DNA from: Homarus americanus
Lineage: Eukaryota > Arthropoda > Malacostraca > Decapoda > Nephropidae
DNA: 64,000 bases
Direction: 5' to 3'
NCBI RefSeq assembly: GCF_018991925.1
Contig: NW_024753828.1
Location: 2,218,014 to 2,282,013, forward strand
Shown here: piece by piece, positions 35,374 to 48,372 of the stretch
Layout of the letters: each line of letters opens with the position of its first letter
Numbering within the stretch: the stretch's first letter is position 1
Position numbers and translations under genes: made by a program
Notes under the pieces: model-generated
The model's database searches: none
What the model was told of the DNA's origin: nothing
The model's input: the letters and a program-made list of their open reading frames with translations, nothing else

Positions 35374-37079
35374 GGTGGTAATGGTGACAATCAATCTAGT
35401 AGCCTCACCCCCCGCCCCACCTGTTCAATCACTGCTTCATCTTCCCTCTTGACCTCAGCTGGGGTGTCCCTCCCCTTCACACTTACTGCCCCTAACACTT
35501 ACATAACACATGCCTAACACTTACTGCCTCTGATAACCAACCAGCCGACACCTTCACCCAGACAATACAAATTACAGACACTCAAACAAGACCACCAGAC
35601 ACAATCTAATGCCCATTAACCTCTACCCTTACACACACTCACCCTGCACCTTATACCCTTGACAACTTGACAGTAGTTAACACAATTCTACATGCATCAT
35701 TCACTAGTAAACTATCCTACATATACATCCAACACTAACGGACATACAGTTAACATTAACACTAGTACTGTATATGCCATACATGTACTGTACTTCAAAT
35801 AAAGGGCTGTTATACATTTCTACAGGATATTCCTACATACATCAAAAGTTAGCCCAGTCAGTCCTACATACAGTACACGTAACACGAGTAAACACAATGT
35901 TAAAACAAAACAAAAAACATAAACCAGTAAAGCCAATCCTAAACATATTTAACAGTGAATAAATTATGTAATACCACAACAATTATAACATTAAATCTTA
36001 CGTAGAAGAATATAAAACACAAAATCAAGCGAGGTTTCGGTGATACTTAACATTAATAAACATAATCTTCTATACGGCTAACACTAATAAACATACGGTA
36101 GGCCTTTGTACACGTAACACTACAAAATTATACCTGTATCAATACACTGAAGGGATGGTGTGGTAACGAGGACTTAAAACAAACCTGAGGTCAGTGATAG
36201 GATACACCGAGTACAGTACTTTAAGCGAGAACTACATAGTTGTGGCATAAGAATGATTGATGTGAATACTTGTGGGAAAATTGAAATAGTATAGAAGGAG
36301 AATCAATATAGAGAGAGAAATATGGTATGTGTGTGAGTGGGAGGGAAGGACGGGCGCGGGGTGAGGAGAGTGGCTACAGGGCGCGGGGTGAGGAGAGTGG
36401 TTACAGCGCACGATAAACAAAGCCTGAGTGACGACGTTCAAGCACTAGTAAACAAACCTTAGCTGTGGCGTCACCTTATCTGAAGACGAAAATCAATACA
36501 GAGCACTTATTGAAAACACTTGATTAAAACAATGTGCATATAGTTTGAACATCACGTATATTCTTTGATGCGAGATAAGACTGAGAAGGGCAAATGGTAC
36601 TGAGAGAACAGGTCAAGAAGTTCCCTGCCTCTCCTCTACAACGGCAATGTCACACTCCCAGACTCCCAGCCATTCGCGGCACTCCCAATCTTGCTCCCCT
36701 ACCCACGCCTGACAAACCCATTACATCTCTCACCCCTCATTCAGTTTTTCACATATTTACTCTCAAATTTGCTCTTATGAACACAATTCCTACCAAAGTA
36801 ACCTCAGTGATAACGGGCTAATTTATCAATATCAAAGTTATGGATACAATAAAGAGAATGTGGAGGAGGTGGATATGAATCAAAGATGTGTGGAGGAGCA
36901 TGGGGTGGAGGTATCAAAAGTGCATCACATCACCTCTACATGGCAACTGTGTCCTCGCCCGTCCCGTATCTCCACTATAAGAACCTTACTTCACTACCAC
37001 ACCATTATTTCCACTTACCAACAACTGTACATCAAGTAACATGGATTACGAAGAATTCGTCATAAATGGCGTTGTGAAA
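35374..37079. other. Intron or intergenic, nothing recognised
   Basis: A C-rich patch at 35400-35480 and AT-rich DNA after it. A two-copy ~29-bp repeat with GCGCGGGGTGAGGAGAGTGG lies at about 36355-36405. The ORF at 36594-36821 has no recognisable features. Confidence 0.45.
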
Positions 37080-37940
37080 GAGGTATCCTGCTAAACTCAG
37101 CATCCAGAGCTGGTCTCCCTCGACCACCCTCCATTTAGTGATGAGCTAGCCAAAATAACAAGGCCTCCATGGTCCTGGTGAAATTTTAGGCAAGATATAT
37201 AAACCAGGATGACTCCTCCTGTCTCCTGACCCACCTGGTTCCACTCACTACAGGAACCTATATGGGGGTCAGGAAGGAGTCTCCCTAAAACCTCAAAGAT
37301 GCCACCATCAAGATCTTGCTGCTGTCCACAACTGGCAAAATTCTCGAGCTTATCTTCTTAGACAGACTACTCCCAGAGTCACAATATGGTTCCCGACCAT
37401 TTCCAGCCATCGACGACATGATATTTGCTCCTCAACAGATACAGTAGGAAAGTATCAAATGGAGCCGTGACCAGTACACAGTTTCTATCAACCTTAGTGT
37501 GATTTTTTACTTCATTAACAGAGAAGCCCTTTGAAGAACCCCAAGTTCCTCTGGCTGCACAACAGAGTTCATTACTGTTGTTAGAGAACTCCATTATGGA
37601 GTAAGCATTAGTGTCCTTCACAGTGGCATCCAGTTAAAGTTGTTCTCCGTCCAAATGGGAGTGAAACAAGATTGTGTAATGACACTGACCCTCCTTCTTG
37701 GCTGCCTTCCTTACCTGAGCCAATTTCAATCTGCCGGTGGGACTTCCAATACTAGATATAGGAATCTTTAACATATGTCGAATCCAAGCAGATGACCTCA
37801 CTCCGGTCGTTCACATGGAACAAGACCTACAGTACAGCGGATCCTGAACACCTATAGTCCTATACCGATGTGACTGCACATTTTGGCCTCAAAATGAATG
37901 AACACAAGACACAAAATCTGTTCCAGATCGCCACTACTTC
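37080..37940 (+). pseudogene. RTE-type LINE reverse transcriptase, heavily decayed
   Basis: Pieces of the RTE RT occur in order but in changing frames: LLSTTGKILELIFLDRLLPE, SQYGSRPFPAIDDMIF, FINREAL, FITVVRELHYGV, FSVQMGVKQDCVM, then a damaged YADD region (ADDLTPVVHMEQDL in pieces near 37790-37830) and AHFGLKMNEHKTQ. It belongs to the same family as the copy at 1-4005 but is older and in the opposite orientation. Many stops and indels. Confidence 0.75.
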
Positions 37941-39049
37941 AGTGCAATAAAAGTTTAGTATTCCCTTTTATTTTATTCCTTATTTCTCTTAATTCTATTT
38001 ATTAATTTACTTTTACTCTCTTATTCTCTAATTGTTTTCTTACTCTTTGCTTAGGCAAGTGAAGGAGGGAGAAAGGGAGGAGGTCGGTGGTTGAGGAAGG
38101 TGGAGGGTCTGCCTGTGGTCACTCGGCCCGGTAACCGATACGAGAGGAGAGGGAGGGAGAATGGAAGTAGACGAGGATAACTGAGAATAGGGGTAACCTG
38201 TGATAACTGAGACACTAGGGGACACAGGTGATAGTTATGTTATTACTCAAGAGTCACTGTATACCACCAAGACACTCATAATAAATCAACTTTTCTCAAT
38301 AACAGGAGGGATGAATGATAACACTTATTAACGGTTACTGTATGTATTGAACACTGTCTTTTAAGATTGTCGTTTATACTTCAAAGCAATACCCTACACT
38401 CCTAACTAGCTTCAAAATATAACATCGCGTAAAGGGAGTTTATCATAGGGTACACTTATATATTTCGCCATGTTGATTCCACCGACCCAAACACACATGT
38501 CTACAATTAAACAACTCCAAACACAGACTCTGAGTTTTAAAATTGAGCGCACTCCAAGCTGGGTACTGCCCTTTTGCCTCCAGCCAATCAGCACAGTTAC
38601 AGAGGGTATACCTATGATGTCACACTTACAGGTCACTGTGATTGGCTAGTGCCTCAGGCACTGTCAGCTTGGCGGGAATACGAGTATTTTCTCTAAAACA
38701 AAACATAATTTACTCTAAACTCATGGCACTGTTACATCAGCCCCCCATCCAGGTTAGCGTGAGCTTTCTATCAACATTAACCAGTAATGTGACTCCCATC
38801 ACTTAACGGTACTGGCGCACCTAAACCACTACTATTAGCTTGAAGACAACTTATTTCTTACCTCTAAAAGTCAGGAATAAGGATGAGGAAGTGTAGTTTT
38901 TATTTTATTTTGCAGGAACTTTTCGTCCTGTTAGTTGTAGCACTTGTGAGTACGTTACCCCACCCCCCCCCTCCCCCTCCCCACTATTATAACTTTCTTT
39001 GAACTTCCTTTTTCACACCTCAGTGACCCTGAGTTTTTGTTGTTCCTTA
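37941..39049. other. Non-coding, nothing recognised
   Basis: AT-rich; a C-rich run at 38960-38984 precedes the LINE that follows. Confidence 0.45.
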
Positions 39050-39097
39050 ATCAGTACCAATATTCATACACTGACGATGCTAGTGTCGTTCCTTTAG

Positions 39098-40005
39098 ATG
39101 TACTGGATCGTATGTGTTACACCTCCTTCACCCAGTGTCGACACAATACTAACTCATATTGATCCTGATGCCTTTCTACACAACTCATTGGGTTACACCA
39201 ACCCCAATTGTACCTATTACTTTCCTGACTCTCCCGAGTTCAGTTCTAGTCTTCTACTACCTCATTCCTTATCCTTAATTAGCCATAACATCAGCAGTAT
39301 TCCCCTTCATCTAAATACCTTTTTAGATCAGTGTATAATTGTATATCTTCTATTGCCCACAAATTTGATGTACTTGGGTTCTGCGAGACCAAACTCACTA
39401 ACGATATTGACCATTTGTATAACATTCCTAATTATAATAGACACTGCGTCAACACGTCACGACACAGTGGTGGTGTCGCCCTATATGTTGATATCAAGTA
39501 TAACACTTCTGTAAGAGATGATTTAAAGGTTCAGGAGGAGTTCATGGAGAGTGTTTTCATTGAATTACGTAACGACACACGAAATATCCTAGTAGGAATA
39601 ATCTACAGAAGACCCCACACTAACGTAAGGAACTTTCTTGATAAACTTTCAGAGCTTATCTCTATCATAAGTTCAGAGAGGAAACTTTGCTACATTACAG
39701 GAGATTTCAACCTTGGTGTATTAAAATCAGAAACCGACACCTCAGTATTAGACCTTCTTGCTACCTGTCATTCTAAACTCTTCTTCAACACTATAACCAA
39801 ACCCACTAGAGTAACTGCCACCTCTGCCACTGTGATAGATCATATCTGGACTAGCAACACTCCTAACAATCTAGCAAGTGGAATTATTTATAACAATATC
39901 CCAGTTGTTGCCATGTATAAATCAGCCACAAGGTTTGAAAGGTCTAGTAGAGTCCCAATAAAATATATTACGCCGACAACATGCTCCTGTTTGAAAACAA
40001 CTTAA
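39098..40005 (+). pseudogene. LINE endonuclease domain (one frameshift)
   Basis: Starts in one frame (LSLISHNISSIPLHLNTFLD) and continues after a frame change near 39331 with KFDVLGFCETKLTNDI, GGVALYV, IYRRPHTNVRNFLDKL, ITGDFNLGVL and TVIDHIWTSN. These are the strand and catalytic-loop motifs of an AP-like endonuclease (ETK, GDFN, DHIW with the catalytic D and H). The frame ends early at 40005, shortly before the connector to the RT. Confidence 0.85.
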
Positions 40006-40049
40006 TGAATGCTAAGTGAAATCTTGTCTATGCCTCCGACAACCCTAAT

Positions 40050-41011
40050 GTGAGCTGCTGCAACTTCTCTTGCATCTTCAATGCTTGCTTTGATAAACGC
40101 TTTCCCCTCAAGAATAAGTCAGTGAAAACTGTATCTATCTCCAAGCCCTATATTACGAGTAAAATCAAGGCAATGATAAAAGAAAAACACAAACTCCAAA
40201 GGAAATTTGCAAAAAGACCCATAACTTTCGCTGATGCTTATCGAAGTGTCAGAAATAAGAGTAACTCAGGCTGTTAGAAATGCCAGACTTAGCTATTATA
40301 CAAATAAGTTCCAGTCAGCATCAGACAACATTAAGAATACCTGGAATATCATCAATTCTATTCGGAACAGGAACACCCAACCTTCGGCCCCCCACTCAGC
40401 TTTTATGATAAATGATTCAGTTGTAACGAAACCCTCCCTCATTACCAACCACTTCAATTACTATTTTATCAATGTTGGCAAAAATCTTGCAGAGATCATC
40501 CCTAATCACAATGAGGAATTTGGAGCCTACCTGCAAAACAGAGAGCAAAATGTGCTGTTCTTATCCCCCGTCACAGCAGATAAATTATTATTGACCATCA
40601 TAAAAATGTCCAAAGATGCAGCAGCAGGCGACGACAATATACCAATGAGCATCATTAAGAAAGTAGCTCACCTATTACTACCTGTTCTCCAACACATTTG
40701 TAACTGCTCCTTCACTAGTGGTGTCTTTCTGGATAAACTGAAAATTGCTAAAGTTCACCCAACATATAAAAAATCTGGGGACAAAGGTCTTTTCAATAAT
40801 TACCGCCCCATATCAGTCCTCCCAGAATTAAGTAAGATACTGGAGAAGCTGGCATGTAGTGGACTAAATTCCTTTTGCAGTGTCAATAACAGCCTTACAG
40901 ACTCTCAGTTTGGATTTAGAGCTAGAAGATCAACTGAGAGTGCTCTGCTATCCTTTACTAATGACATCTTAAACTCCTTTGATGACAGTCAGTTCACAGT
41001 CGGTATATTAG
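40050..41011 (+). pseudogene. LINE RT N-terminal half
   Basis: Two overlapping frames (switch near 40240) cover the connector (ARLSYYTNKFQ) and RT fingers: KMSKDAAAGDDNIPMSIIK, YRPISVLPELSKILEK and SQFGFRARRSTESALL. It stops at GIL where the short interspersed repeat is inserted, immediately before the conserved LDLSKAFDT motif, which resumes at 41445. Confidence 0.85.
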
Positions 41012-41293
41012 GTTAGTAGGTATTTGGAAGCTACCAAACAGGGAGGTACTACCGCCTGGGAAGATATTGGAAGCATAATATGTTGTCTATGGTAGACCCT
41101 GCTGCTATATGGCATCACAAAAATTGTGACCAAGTCCCAGGTTGCTGATCTGACTTTCTGCCTCATTTACACACAATTGCAGGGTCTCAACTGTTTCACT
41201 TACTATTGACAACACAACATACATATATTGTTTCTCACTTTTGATCTTTTTTTCATTTTTGTATTTCTTTATGGTTCTTTATTATTATTATTA

Positions 41294-41349
<56 letters not shown>

Positions 41350-41441
41350 TTTTTTTATTATTCTTACATTTTCGCCCCAGGCCCTGATGTGGGTCAGTGA
41401 CCTGTGCCCGGGTGGGCTAATCCCCGTAAAAAAAAAAAACA
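41012..41441 (+). mobile_element. Short interspersed repeat with (ATT)n core, copy 1
   Basis: It interrupts the LINE RT frame exactly. Landmarks: AAACAGGGAGGTACTACCGC near the left end, GTTGCTGATCTGACTTTCTG in the middle, an (ATT)n array at about 41281-41348, and GGCCCTGATGTGGGTCA with a poly-A run at the right end. The same order of landmarks appears inverted at 49257-49789. I saw no protein and no clear tRNA-type A/B boxes, so calling it a SINE would be premature. Confidence 0.8.
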
Positions 41442-42640
41442 TTCCCGGACCTCTCTAAAGCCTTTGAGACTGTCGACCATACCATCCTCCTTTCAAAGCT
41501 TGAACATTACGGCGTTAGGGGCTCATCTCACAATTGGTTTACCTCAGATCTGTCTAATAGGAAGCAGTATGTCTGCTATAATAATCATCAATCTGACTCC
41601 TCACCAATTTTGTATGGCGTCCCCCAAGGCACCCTTCACGGTCCAATACTGTTCTTGTTGTACATAAACGATATAGTCCACTCCAGCACACTCATAAAAT
41701 ATAACTTATTTGCAGACGATAGTAATCTCTGTGCCAGCACCTCAGATCTTCATTCCTTGATGAGAACTATGAATACTGAATTGACTAAAGTCAGGACCTG
41801 GGTAACACGTAATAAACTGACCTTAAACCTTGAAAAAACGCACTACACAATCTTTCACAGAAGGAAAAACTTACCCCTAGATTTGGGCCCCCTGTACCTT
41901 GGTAATAAAGTCCTCAAACGCGAACAAAATACTAAATTCTTTGGGTTTATTGTTGATGAGAAACTTAATCGGAAGAACCACATACAAGCCATTCACAGTA
42001 AAGTCAATAAACAGTGCGGTATCATGCATCTCACTCGACAGTCACTCACTCTTCCAGCAATGAAAGAAATCTATCATGATCTTGTTTACCAACGCCTGAT
42101 ACACGTCACACACTATGGGAGGCATCTGGCTTTTCAAAAACAAAACCCCTGGTTACTGCACAAAAGAGAGTTGTGCGGAAAATGACCTACTTGAAAAGAA
42201 CTGATCACACTAACGAACAATTTGCAAAATTGAAAATGGTAAAATTCGAGGATATTAATACCTACTGCTGTGCCCTATTTGTTTACAAATCTGTGAATCA
42301 CTTGCTTGACAATAATTATTTCCAGTTCCGGAATAATCAAAGATACAACTCAAGACACCCAGACCTACTAAGACCACCCCCCATGCGCTCCTCTCAGTCC
42401 CAGACCTCCATAAAATATCACGGTGTGAAGGTGTGGAACAACTCCCCCCCCCCCCTCCTCCCGTCCGAGCAAAGATTATGCTCCCTTCATTTAAATCATC
42501 TCTTAAAAAATATCTATTGTCTAAGTATTAATAGTTTTTGTAATACCTACTTTATATTCCTGCTTTTATTGTACCACCAAAACCGTTTTATCATAAATTA
42601 TCATGTCGATAGATATAAATTACCATTGCAATAAATATAT
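41442..42640 (+). pseudogene. LINE RT C-terminal half
   Basis: Resumes with DLSKAF, then GVPQGTLHGPILFLLYINDI, the catalytic box LFADDSNL (about 41706-41726) and the thumb (WVTRNKLTLNLEKTHYTIF). Stops and frame changes lie near 41460-41600, 42150 and after a C-run at 42446-42456. The motif order identifies a non-LTR reverse transcriptase. Confidence 0.85.
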
Positions 42641-42830
42641 TTGCCAACTAGACATGATACTGGCAGCTTTGACCTCTTGTTCCACCTTAATACTACCCAT
42701 GTTGTTCTGCTTCCCTCCCTTATCATATTTATGTATATCAACTCCACTGTAAAGTATGTATATACTTATAATGTAAAAAAGAATATATATATATATAAAC
42801 AAATAAAATAAATAAAATAAATAAATATCG

Positions 42831-43244
42831 AAGTGATAACCGTGATAACATTGATATGTTACCACCATGCTATGTGTACGATTCCAGATGATACTAAATG
42901 TTACTTATACTTCCTTGAGATAAATATACAGTATATATCAGGTGCCTTCAAGAGAGCTCAGGCTCTCACTGGCTCAGCCATGTTAATATTATTATTTATT
43001 TTCGACTCTGCATCTATGTTCTTCTGGCTCAATAAACTGTTTCAATATGAATATCACAAATCTACGCATACCGTGAAGTCCCACTGATACCATTTGGCTT
43101 GTTTACATTGAAACGCTTCCAGCGACCATTTCATACACAGAAGCACTTTATTAGCTGGAGGAAAATGTTGATGCTAGGGAGGTGGAGGGAGCATGTTGAA
43201 CCTTGGTAAGTGGAGGGCAGATTGCAGCATGGAGCCTTGGTAAG
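42831..43244. other. Intron, nothing recognised
   Basis: AT-rich, grading into the minisatellite that follows. Confidence 0.45.
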
Positions 43245-43993
43245 TGGGGGAGCTGTTGGACACTGGGTGAGCTGTTGACACTATGTCGGTGGGGAGCTGT
43301 TGACACTGTGAGGTGTGGCACTGTGGGTGTTGACACTGGCTGTTGACACTATGTAGGTGGACACTATGGTGTGGGGCTATGTGACACTGTGTAGGGGGGA
43401 GCTGTTGTAGAGCACTATGTACTATGTGGGTGGGGAGCTGTTGACAATATGTAGGTGGGAAGCTGTTGACACTATGTGGGGGAGCTGTTGAGCTACACTA
43501 TGTGGGTGGGGAGCTGTTGACACTGTGGGTGGGGAGCTGTTGACACTATGTGGGGAGCTGTTGACACTATGTAGCAGCTGCTGGGTGGGGCTGCTGACAC
43601 TATGTGGGTGGGGAGCTGTTGACACTATGTGGGGCTGTTGACTCTATGTGGGTGGGGCTGTTGACACTGTGGGTGGGGCTGTTGACACTATGTGGGGGCT
43701 GTTCCTCTATGTGGGTGGGGGCTATTGACACTTGACTCTATGTACTGTGGGTGGGGGCCTGCCAACTTGACACTGTGGGTGGGGCTGTTGACACTATGTA
43801 GGGGGCTGTTGACTCTATGGGTGGGGAACTGTGACACTGTGGGTGGGAGCTGTTGACACTGTGGGTGGGGAGCTGTTGACACTATGTAGGGGCTGTTGAC
43901 TCTATGTGCTGCTGGGTGGGGGAGCTGTTATGTGGAGGGCTGTTGACACTGTAGGTGGGGAGCTGTTGACATTGTAGGTGGGGAGCTGTTGAC
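43245..43993. repeat. Minisatellite, ~24-28-bp irregular units
   Basis: The unit is built from GTGGGTGGGGAGCTGTTGAC and ACTAT. Copies differ in length (18-30 bases) and often lack pieces. The array ends about 80 bp from the donor of exon 44071-44401. Confidence 0.9.
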
Positions 43994-44070
43994 ACTAGAC
44001 AGCAGAAGGGGCATGCGGATATAAGGAGGGTGGAGCAGCGTGTTGACAGTGGTGCAGCAGACAGCCTCAC

Positions 44071-44401
44071 CTTGCTCGCTGGGCACTATGGTTGAGAGCC
44101 CTAGGCCGGTGAGGCAGGTTGGGTACAGGGCATAGTCACTGAGGCTGTGGTACATTCTCCTGAAGGCGCTAAGCTCGGGATGGCATACCCGACGTATCGC
44201 GCTGTCGTCACTGTGGTAGGGGCGAGTGAACGACACACAGTTGTCAGTGAGAAACATGTTGTTGGAGGGCACCTCTCCATCGCCGCGACACTGTAATACC
44301 TTCCTGTAGCTGTTGTCGCCGTGACGGATATCAACGTCACTTATTTCATTTCTATGTGGACACAGTTTGGTGGGCGTGGGCGGCATACCAGTGTGCTTCA
44401 T
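44071..44401 (-). CDS. Putative exon upstream of liprin-beta exons (or first coding exon)
   Basis: 331 bp: 110 codons plus one base. Donor GAGCAAG followed by GTGAGG leaves a split codon (SEQ|G) that matches the phase-1 acceptor at 28131. It starts MKHTGMPPTPTKLCPHRNEI, then YRKVLQCRGDGEVPSNNMF, LTDNCVSFTRPYHSDDSAIR, and ends GLGLSTIVPSEQ. The ATG at 44401 follows TTGACTTAAG, which can be either an acceptor (phase 0) or 5' UTR. The reading shows no repeats and is GC-richer than its flanks. I recognise no domain. Attachment to the liprin-beta transcript rests on strand and phase only. Confidence 0.65.
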
Positions 44402-46669
44402 CTTAAGTCAAATTTGTGAAAATGTTCATGTACTGAAAATCCGGCGACGCCAGGTATAACAGTACCATCAGTGAATTATCTTTAATGTACTTATATAGTC
44501 ACACCAAACAACATCTAAATACCAAGAAAAGTGCGAATATGTTTTTAATTGAAACCAAAATATTTTAAACATTCCATACTTACAGTATATCTCTCAGTGT
44601 GTGCGACACACATTGTCTGTGTCTCATCATGGTGCTTAAGTCGTTAAAGGTCATCATCAAGTACGACGCTCTCATCACTTCAAAGACAGTCACTCAGTGG
44701 AAGCGCTCGTTATAAACACGTGTGTGTGTGTGTGTGTGTGCGTGTGCGTGTGTGTGTGTTAAGGTAACGCTCACTCCCACAACAATCCACACTATAACTC
44801 TCTAGTCTAAACCACACCAAGTACCACTTTCAACACTTATGAAGCTCTGGATATATGTTGTAAAGGCAGTTGCTTTAATACCGAAAAGTTATTGAAGAAG
44901 TCCTGGATATGAAGGCCCGAATTCATCTACGATGGACATTATTAAATATTGTTCTGTATAAATATTATCAACATCACAGGTCACTGCAGCACATGTTTCA
45001 GAGCTGCACTACACGAAACACCACAAAAATTAACACTGTTCACTCGATTTATTCCTTAACATTTTTGGCTAAATTGGAGTAAGTGAAACACAAGCTATGG
45101 AGAGGAGAAAGCGAAGGTGAATAAAGACCGTGAAAAGTAAGTAAATGAGGACGTGGCTCGTGTAAGCGTCCCCGGGCAGTGGAGTCCAGAGCGGCACTGA
45201 GGGAGCGAGGGGGCAGGGCCGCAGGCCCGCATGGGCCAAGGTCTGGCACTCCTCGTCGTATTCACATACAGTACACTCGCGCACAATCCTAGCATTTTTA
45301 ACTTAGTCTAAGAATCTACACCACTTACACACATGGATCTAATAATTACCCTTAATTTCTTGTCTTACTTTAGTATCAACATAAACACTACACTACCAAT
45401 ACAAACGAAAGTTTGTTACCGACTTTTGCCACAGTGCGCACGTATACATAGTGTAGATAGAAGGGTCGAGAAAGGCTATTTCTAGTAGCGTCAGGTCAGA
45501 GATCAAGGGGATCTTGGGCCTAGCGTTTACGACCCATCACATCCTTCAGCGGCAACATCACCCAAAACACCTACGACTAAAAATAGCAGAGGCTGGTGTT
45601 CGGTGGGCCAACGCCTGCACCATGGTCACCTCCATAATCATGGTCCACTACACCACCATTAGGACATAGGCGAGGGTAACAGCGTGTGTCAGTCTTCGTC
45701 GCTGACTTTTAAGTTGTGCAAAAATGGTGAGACACGAGTTGTTCAAGATGCTCCCTCCCACACACAAAGATGAGACAAAACAACTGTTCGCTGCACACTG
45801 TGGACGTACGGGACAGCTTACTGGAGCAGGTGGTCAGATCCTTAAACGTATGAACACCCCAGAAAAAAAATGGACAAACACTGAGTAGATCAAGATGTGT
45901 TTAAGACAAAGCCCTTGAGAATAGGCTACGTTACGAAGCCATCAGCCAGTCCACTACAGCATGGAATGGAACAAAACACAATGATCATAGTAACCAAGAG
46001 AACTTTCGTTGAATAGTCTACACACACAATGTATACTGTCCAAACAGGTATACTGTAGTATACCTGTGCACGAGCACGATTTTTTTTTCAGGGGGGTGGG
46101 GTGGGGGGCAAACATATTAATGGACCTTGGCAAATACACTGGGTGTTCGTGATAGAACAAATTTAATTTTGTAAAATATAAGTCATAGGTAAATAAGACT
46201 GGAGCAATGTGTGGGTAAATAATTATGAGAATAGTGAAATAGTTAACAAAGAGTACAGTATTTGGCGACCTATTGCAGTGTGCTAACGACCGCTTTATGT
46301 AAAAAATAAAAATATTGACAAGGATAACTTATTTGAGCCTAATGTCGTTGTTGAATTATACCAAATAATTCATTTTTTCAGGTGAAAATTATAAGAGGTT
46401 AATGTTAACTGTATAGTTTGAGAAATAAGAACTGGACTGTACGTTTCAAAACATTATGTGTGTTTGCTTATATGTTTATTGACAAAGTTTGTATCTTATA
46501 TGTGTTGTGTCTATCTTGCTATATACTGTATATCAATAAGTGCATTGTGTTGTTCCCATTTAGTGACAAGGTCTGGGCCTTGTTAAGATGTTCATGACAT
46601 GTTAAGTTCTCATTAGGTGTGTTGGTACAATGTATAATATCGATATAAACACTATAACAATTTGTAGAT
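44402..46669. other. Intron, nothing firm
   Basis: A GT microsatellite at about 44719-44759. A GC-rich patch at 45165-45285 can be read on the minus strand as RECTVCEYDEECQTLAHAGL, but without splice signals I trust. The rest is AT-rich. Confidence 0.4.
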
Positions 46670-48372
46670 CATGACAACGGGTGGGCCTTGTTACATATAG
46701 CTCATGACAACGGGTGGGCCTTGTTACATATAGTTCATGACAACGGGTGGGCCTTGTTACATATAGCTCATGACAACGGATGGGCCTTGTTACATATAGT
46801 TCATGACAACGTGTGGGCCTTGTTACATATAGCTCATGACAACGGGTGGGCCTTGATACATATAGCTCATGACAACGGATGGGCCTTGTTACATATAGTT
46901 CATGACAACGGGTGGGCCTTGTTACATATAGCTCATGACAACGGGTGGGCCTTGTTACATATAGTTCATGACAACGGATGGGCCTTGTTACATATAGTTC
47001 ATGACAACGGGTGGGCCTTGTTACATATAGCTCATGACAACGGATGGGCCTTGTTACATATAGCTCCATGACAACGGATGGGCCTTGTTACATATAGCTC
47101 ATGACAACGGGTGGGCTGTACATATAGTTCATGACAACAGGTGGGCCTTGTTACATATAGTTCATGACAACGGGTGGGCCTTGTTACATATAGTTCATGA
47201 CAACAGGTGGGCCTTGTTACATATAGTTCATGACAACAGGTGGGCCTTGTTACATATAGTTCATGACAACGGGTGGGCCTTGTTACATATAGTTCATGAC
47301 AACGGGTTGGCCTTTTACAATGGTTCATGACAACGGGTGGGCCTTGTTACATATAGTTCATGACAACGTGTGGGCCTTGTTACAATGGTTCATGACAGGT
47401 GGGCCTTGCATATATAGTTCATGACAACGGGTGGGCCTTGTTACAATGGTTCATGACAACAGGTGGGCCTTGTTACATATAGCTCATGACAACGGGTGGG
47501 CCTTGTTACATATAGTTCATGACAGGTGGGCCTTGTTACATATAGCTCATGACAACGAGATGGGCCTTGTTACATATAGTTCATGACAACGGGTGGGCCT
47601 TGTTACATATAGTTCATGACAACAGGTGGGCCTTGTTACATATAGTTCATGACAACAGGTTGGCCTTGTTACAATAGTTCATGACAACGGGTGGGCCTTG
47701 TTACATATAGCTCGCCGCACAACAGGTGGGCCTTGTTACATATAGCTCATGACAACGGTGGGCCTTGTTACATATAGCTCATGACAACGGATGGGCCTTG
47801 TTAGTTCATGACAGGGCCTTGTTACATAGTTCATGACAACAGGTGGGCCTTGTTACAATGGTTCATGACACGGGTGGGCCTTGTTACAATGGTTCATGAC
47901 AACGGGCGGGCCTTGTTACACTACAGTTCATGACAACGTGTGGGCCTTGTTACAATGGTTCATGACAACAGGCTGGCCTTGTTACAATAGTTCATGACAA
48001 CAGGTGGGCCTTGTTACATACAGTTCATGACAACAGGTGGGCCTTGTTACAATAGTTCATGACAACAGGTGGCCTTGTTACATACAGTTCAGACAACAGG
48101 TGGGCCTTGTTACATACAGTTCATGACAACAGGTGGGCGTGGTTCATGACAACGGGTGGGCCTTGCTACATATAGTTCATGACAACGGGTGGGCCTTGTT
48201 ACATATAGTTCATGACAAAGGTGGGCCTTGTTACATATAGTTCATGACAACAGGTGGGCCTTGTTACATATAGTTCATGACAACAGGTGGGCCTTGTTAC
48301 ATATAGTTCATGACAACAGTGGGCCTTGTTACATATAGCTCATGACAACAGGTGGGCCTTGTACTATGTTTG
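46670..48372. repeat. 33-bp minisatellite, about 50 copies
   Basis: The unit is CATGACAACGGGTGGGCCTT then GTTACATATAGTT. The first ~18 copies are nearly perfect, with G/A (CGGGT/CGGAT/CAGGT) and GCTC/GTTC variants. From about 47320 many copies lose ACATATAG or more. Both strands stay open for over 100 codons only because the unit is 33 bp. Confidence 0.95.

Larger units (their letters stand above)
39050..42830 (+). mobile_element. CR1/L2-like LINE, nearly full ORF2, split by a short interspersed repeat
   Basis: Order: endonuclease (to ~40005), connector, RT fingers/palm (to 41011), an insertion (41012-41441), RT palm with catalytic box and thumb (41442-42185), then the C-terminal region and an A/T-rich 3' part that ends in an AAATA/AATAA microsatellite (about 42797-42826). 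A 3' short repeat instead of poly-A is typical of the CR1/L2 group. ORF1 was not identified, so the left edge is uncertain. Confidence 0.8.

Noticed and set aside
35069..35394. Gly/Asp-rich or His/Pro-rich frames
   Set aside because: Translations of the GGT/GATAGA repeat.
36594..36821. 75-codon plus-strand frame
   Set aside because: No conserved feature and no link to neighbouring exons.
41012..41441. Classification as a tRNA-derived SINE
   Set aside because: I could not find A and B box promoter motifs or tRNA-like folding, so it is left as an unclassified interspersed repeat.
45049..45295. Cys-rich minus-strand reading (CTVCEYDEEC) as an exon
   Set aside because: GC-rich and tempting, but three frames are open at once and neither acceptor nor donor is convincing.
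46602..47330. Long frames on both strands (RCHELYVTRPT / HDNGWALLHIV repeats)
   Set aside because: 33-bp repeat, divisible by three; no start context, no splice logic, both strands equally open.
46670..48372. CRISPR-like regular spacing
   Set aside because: The units are head-to-tail with no unique spacers, in a eukaryotic genome; this is a minisatellite.
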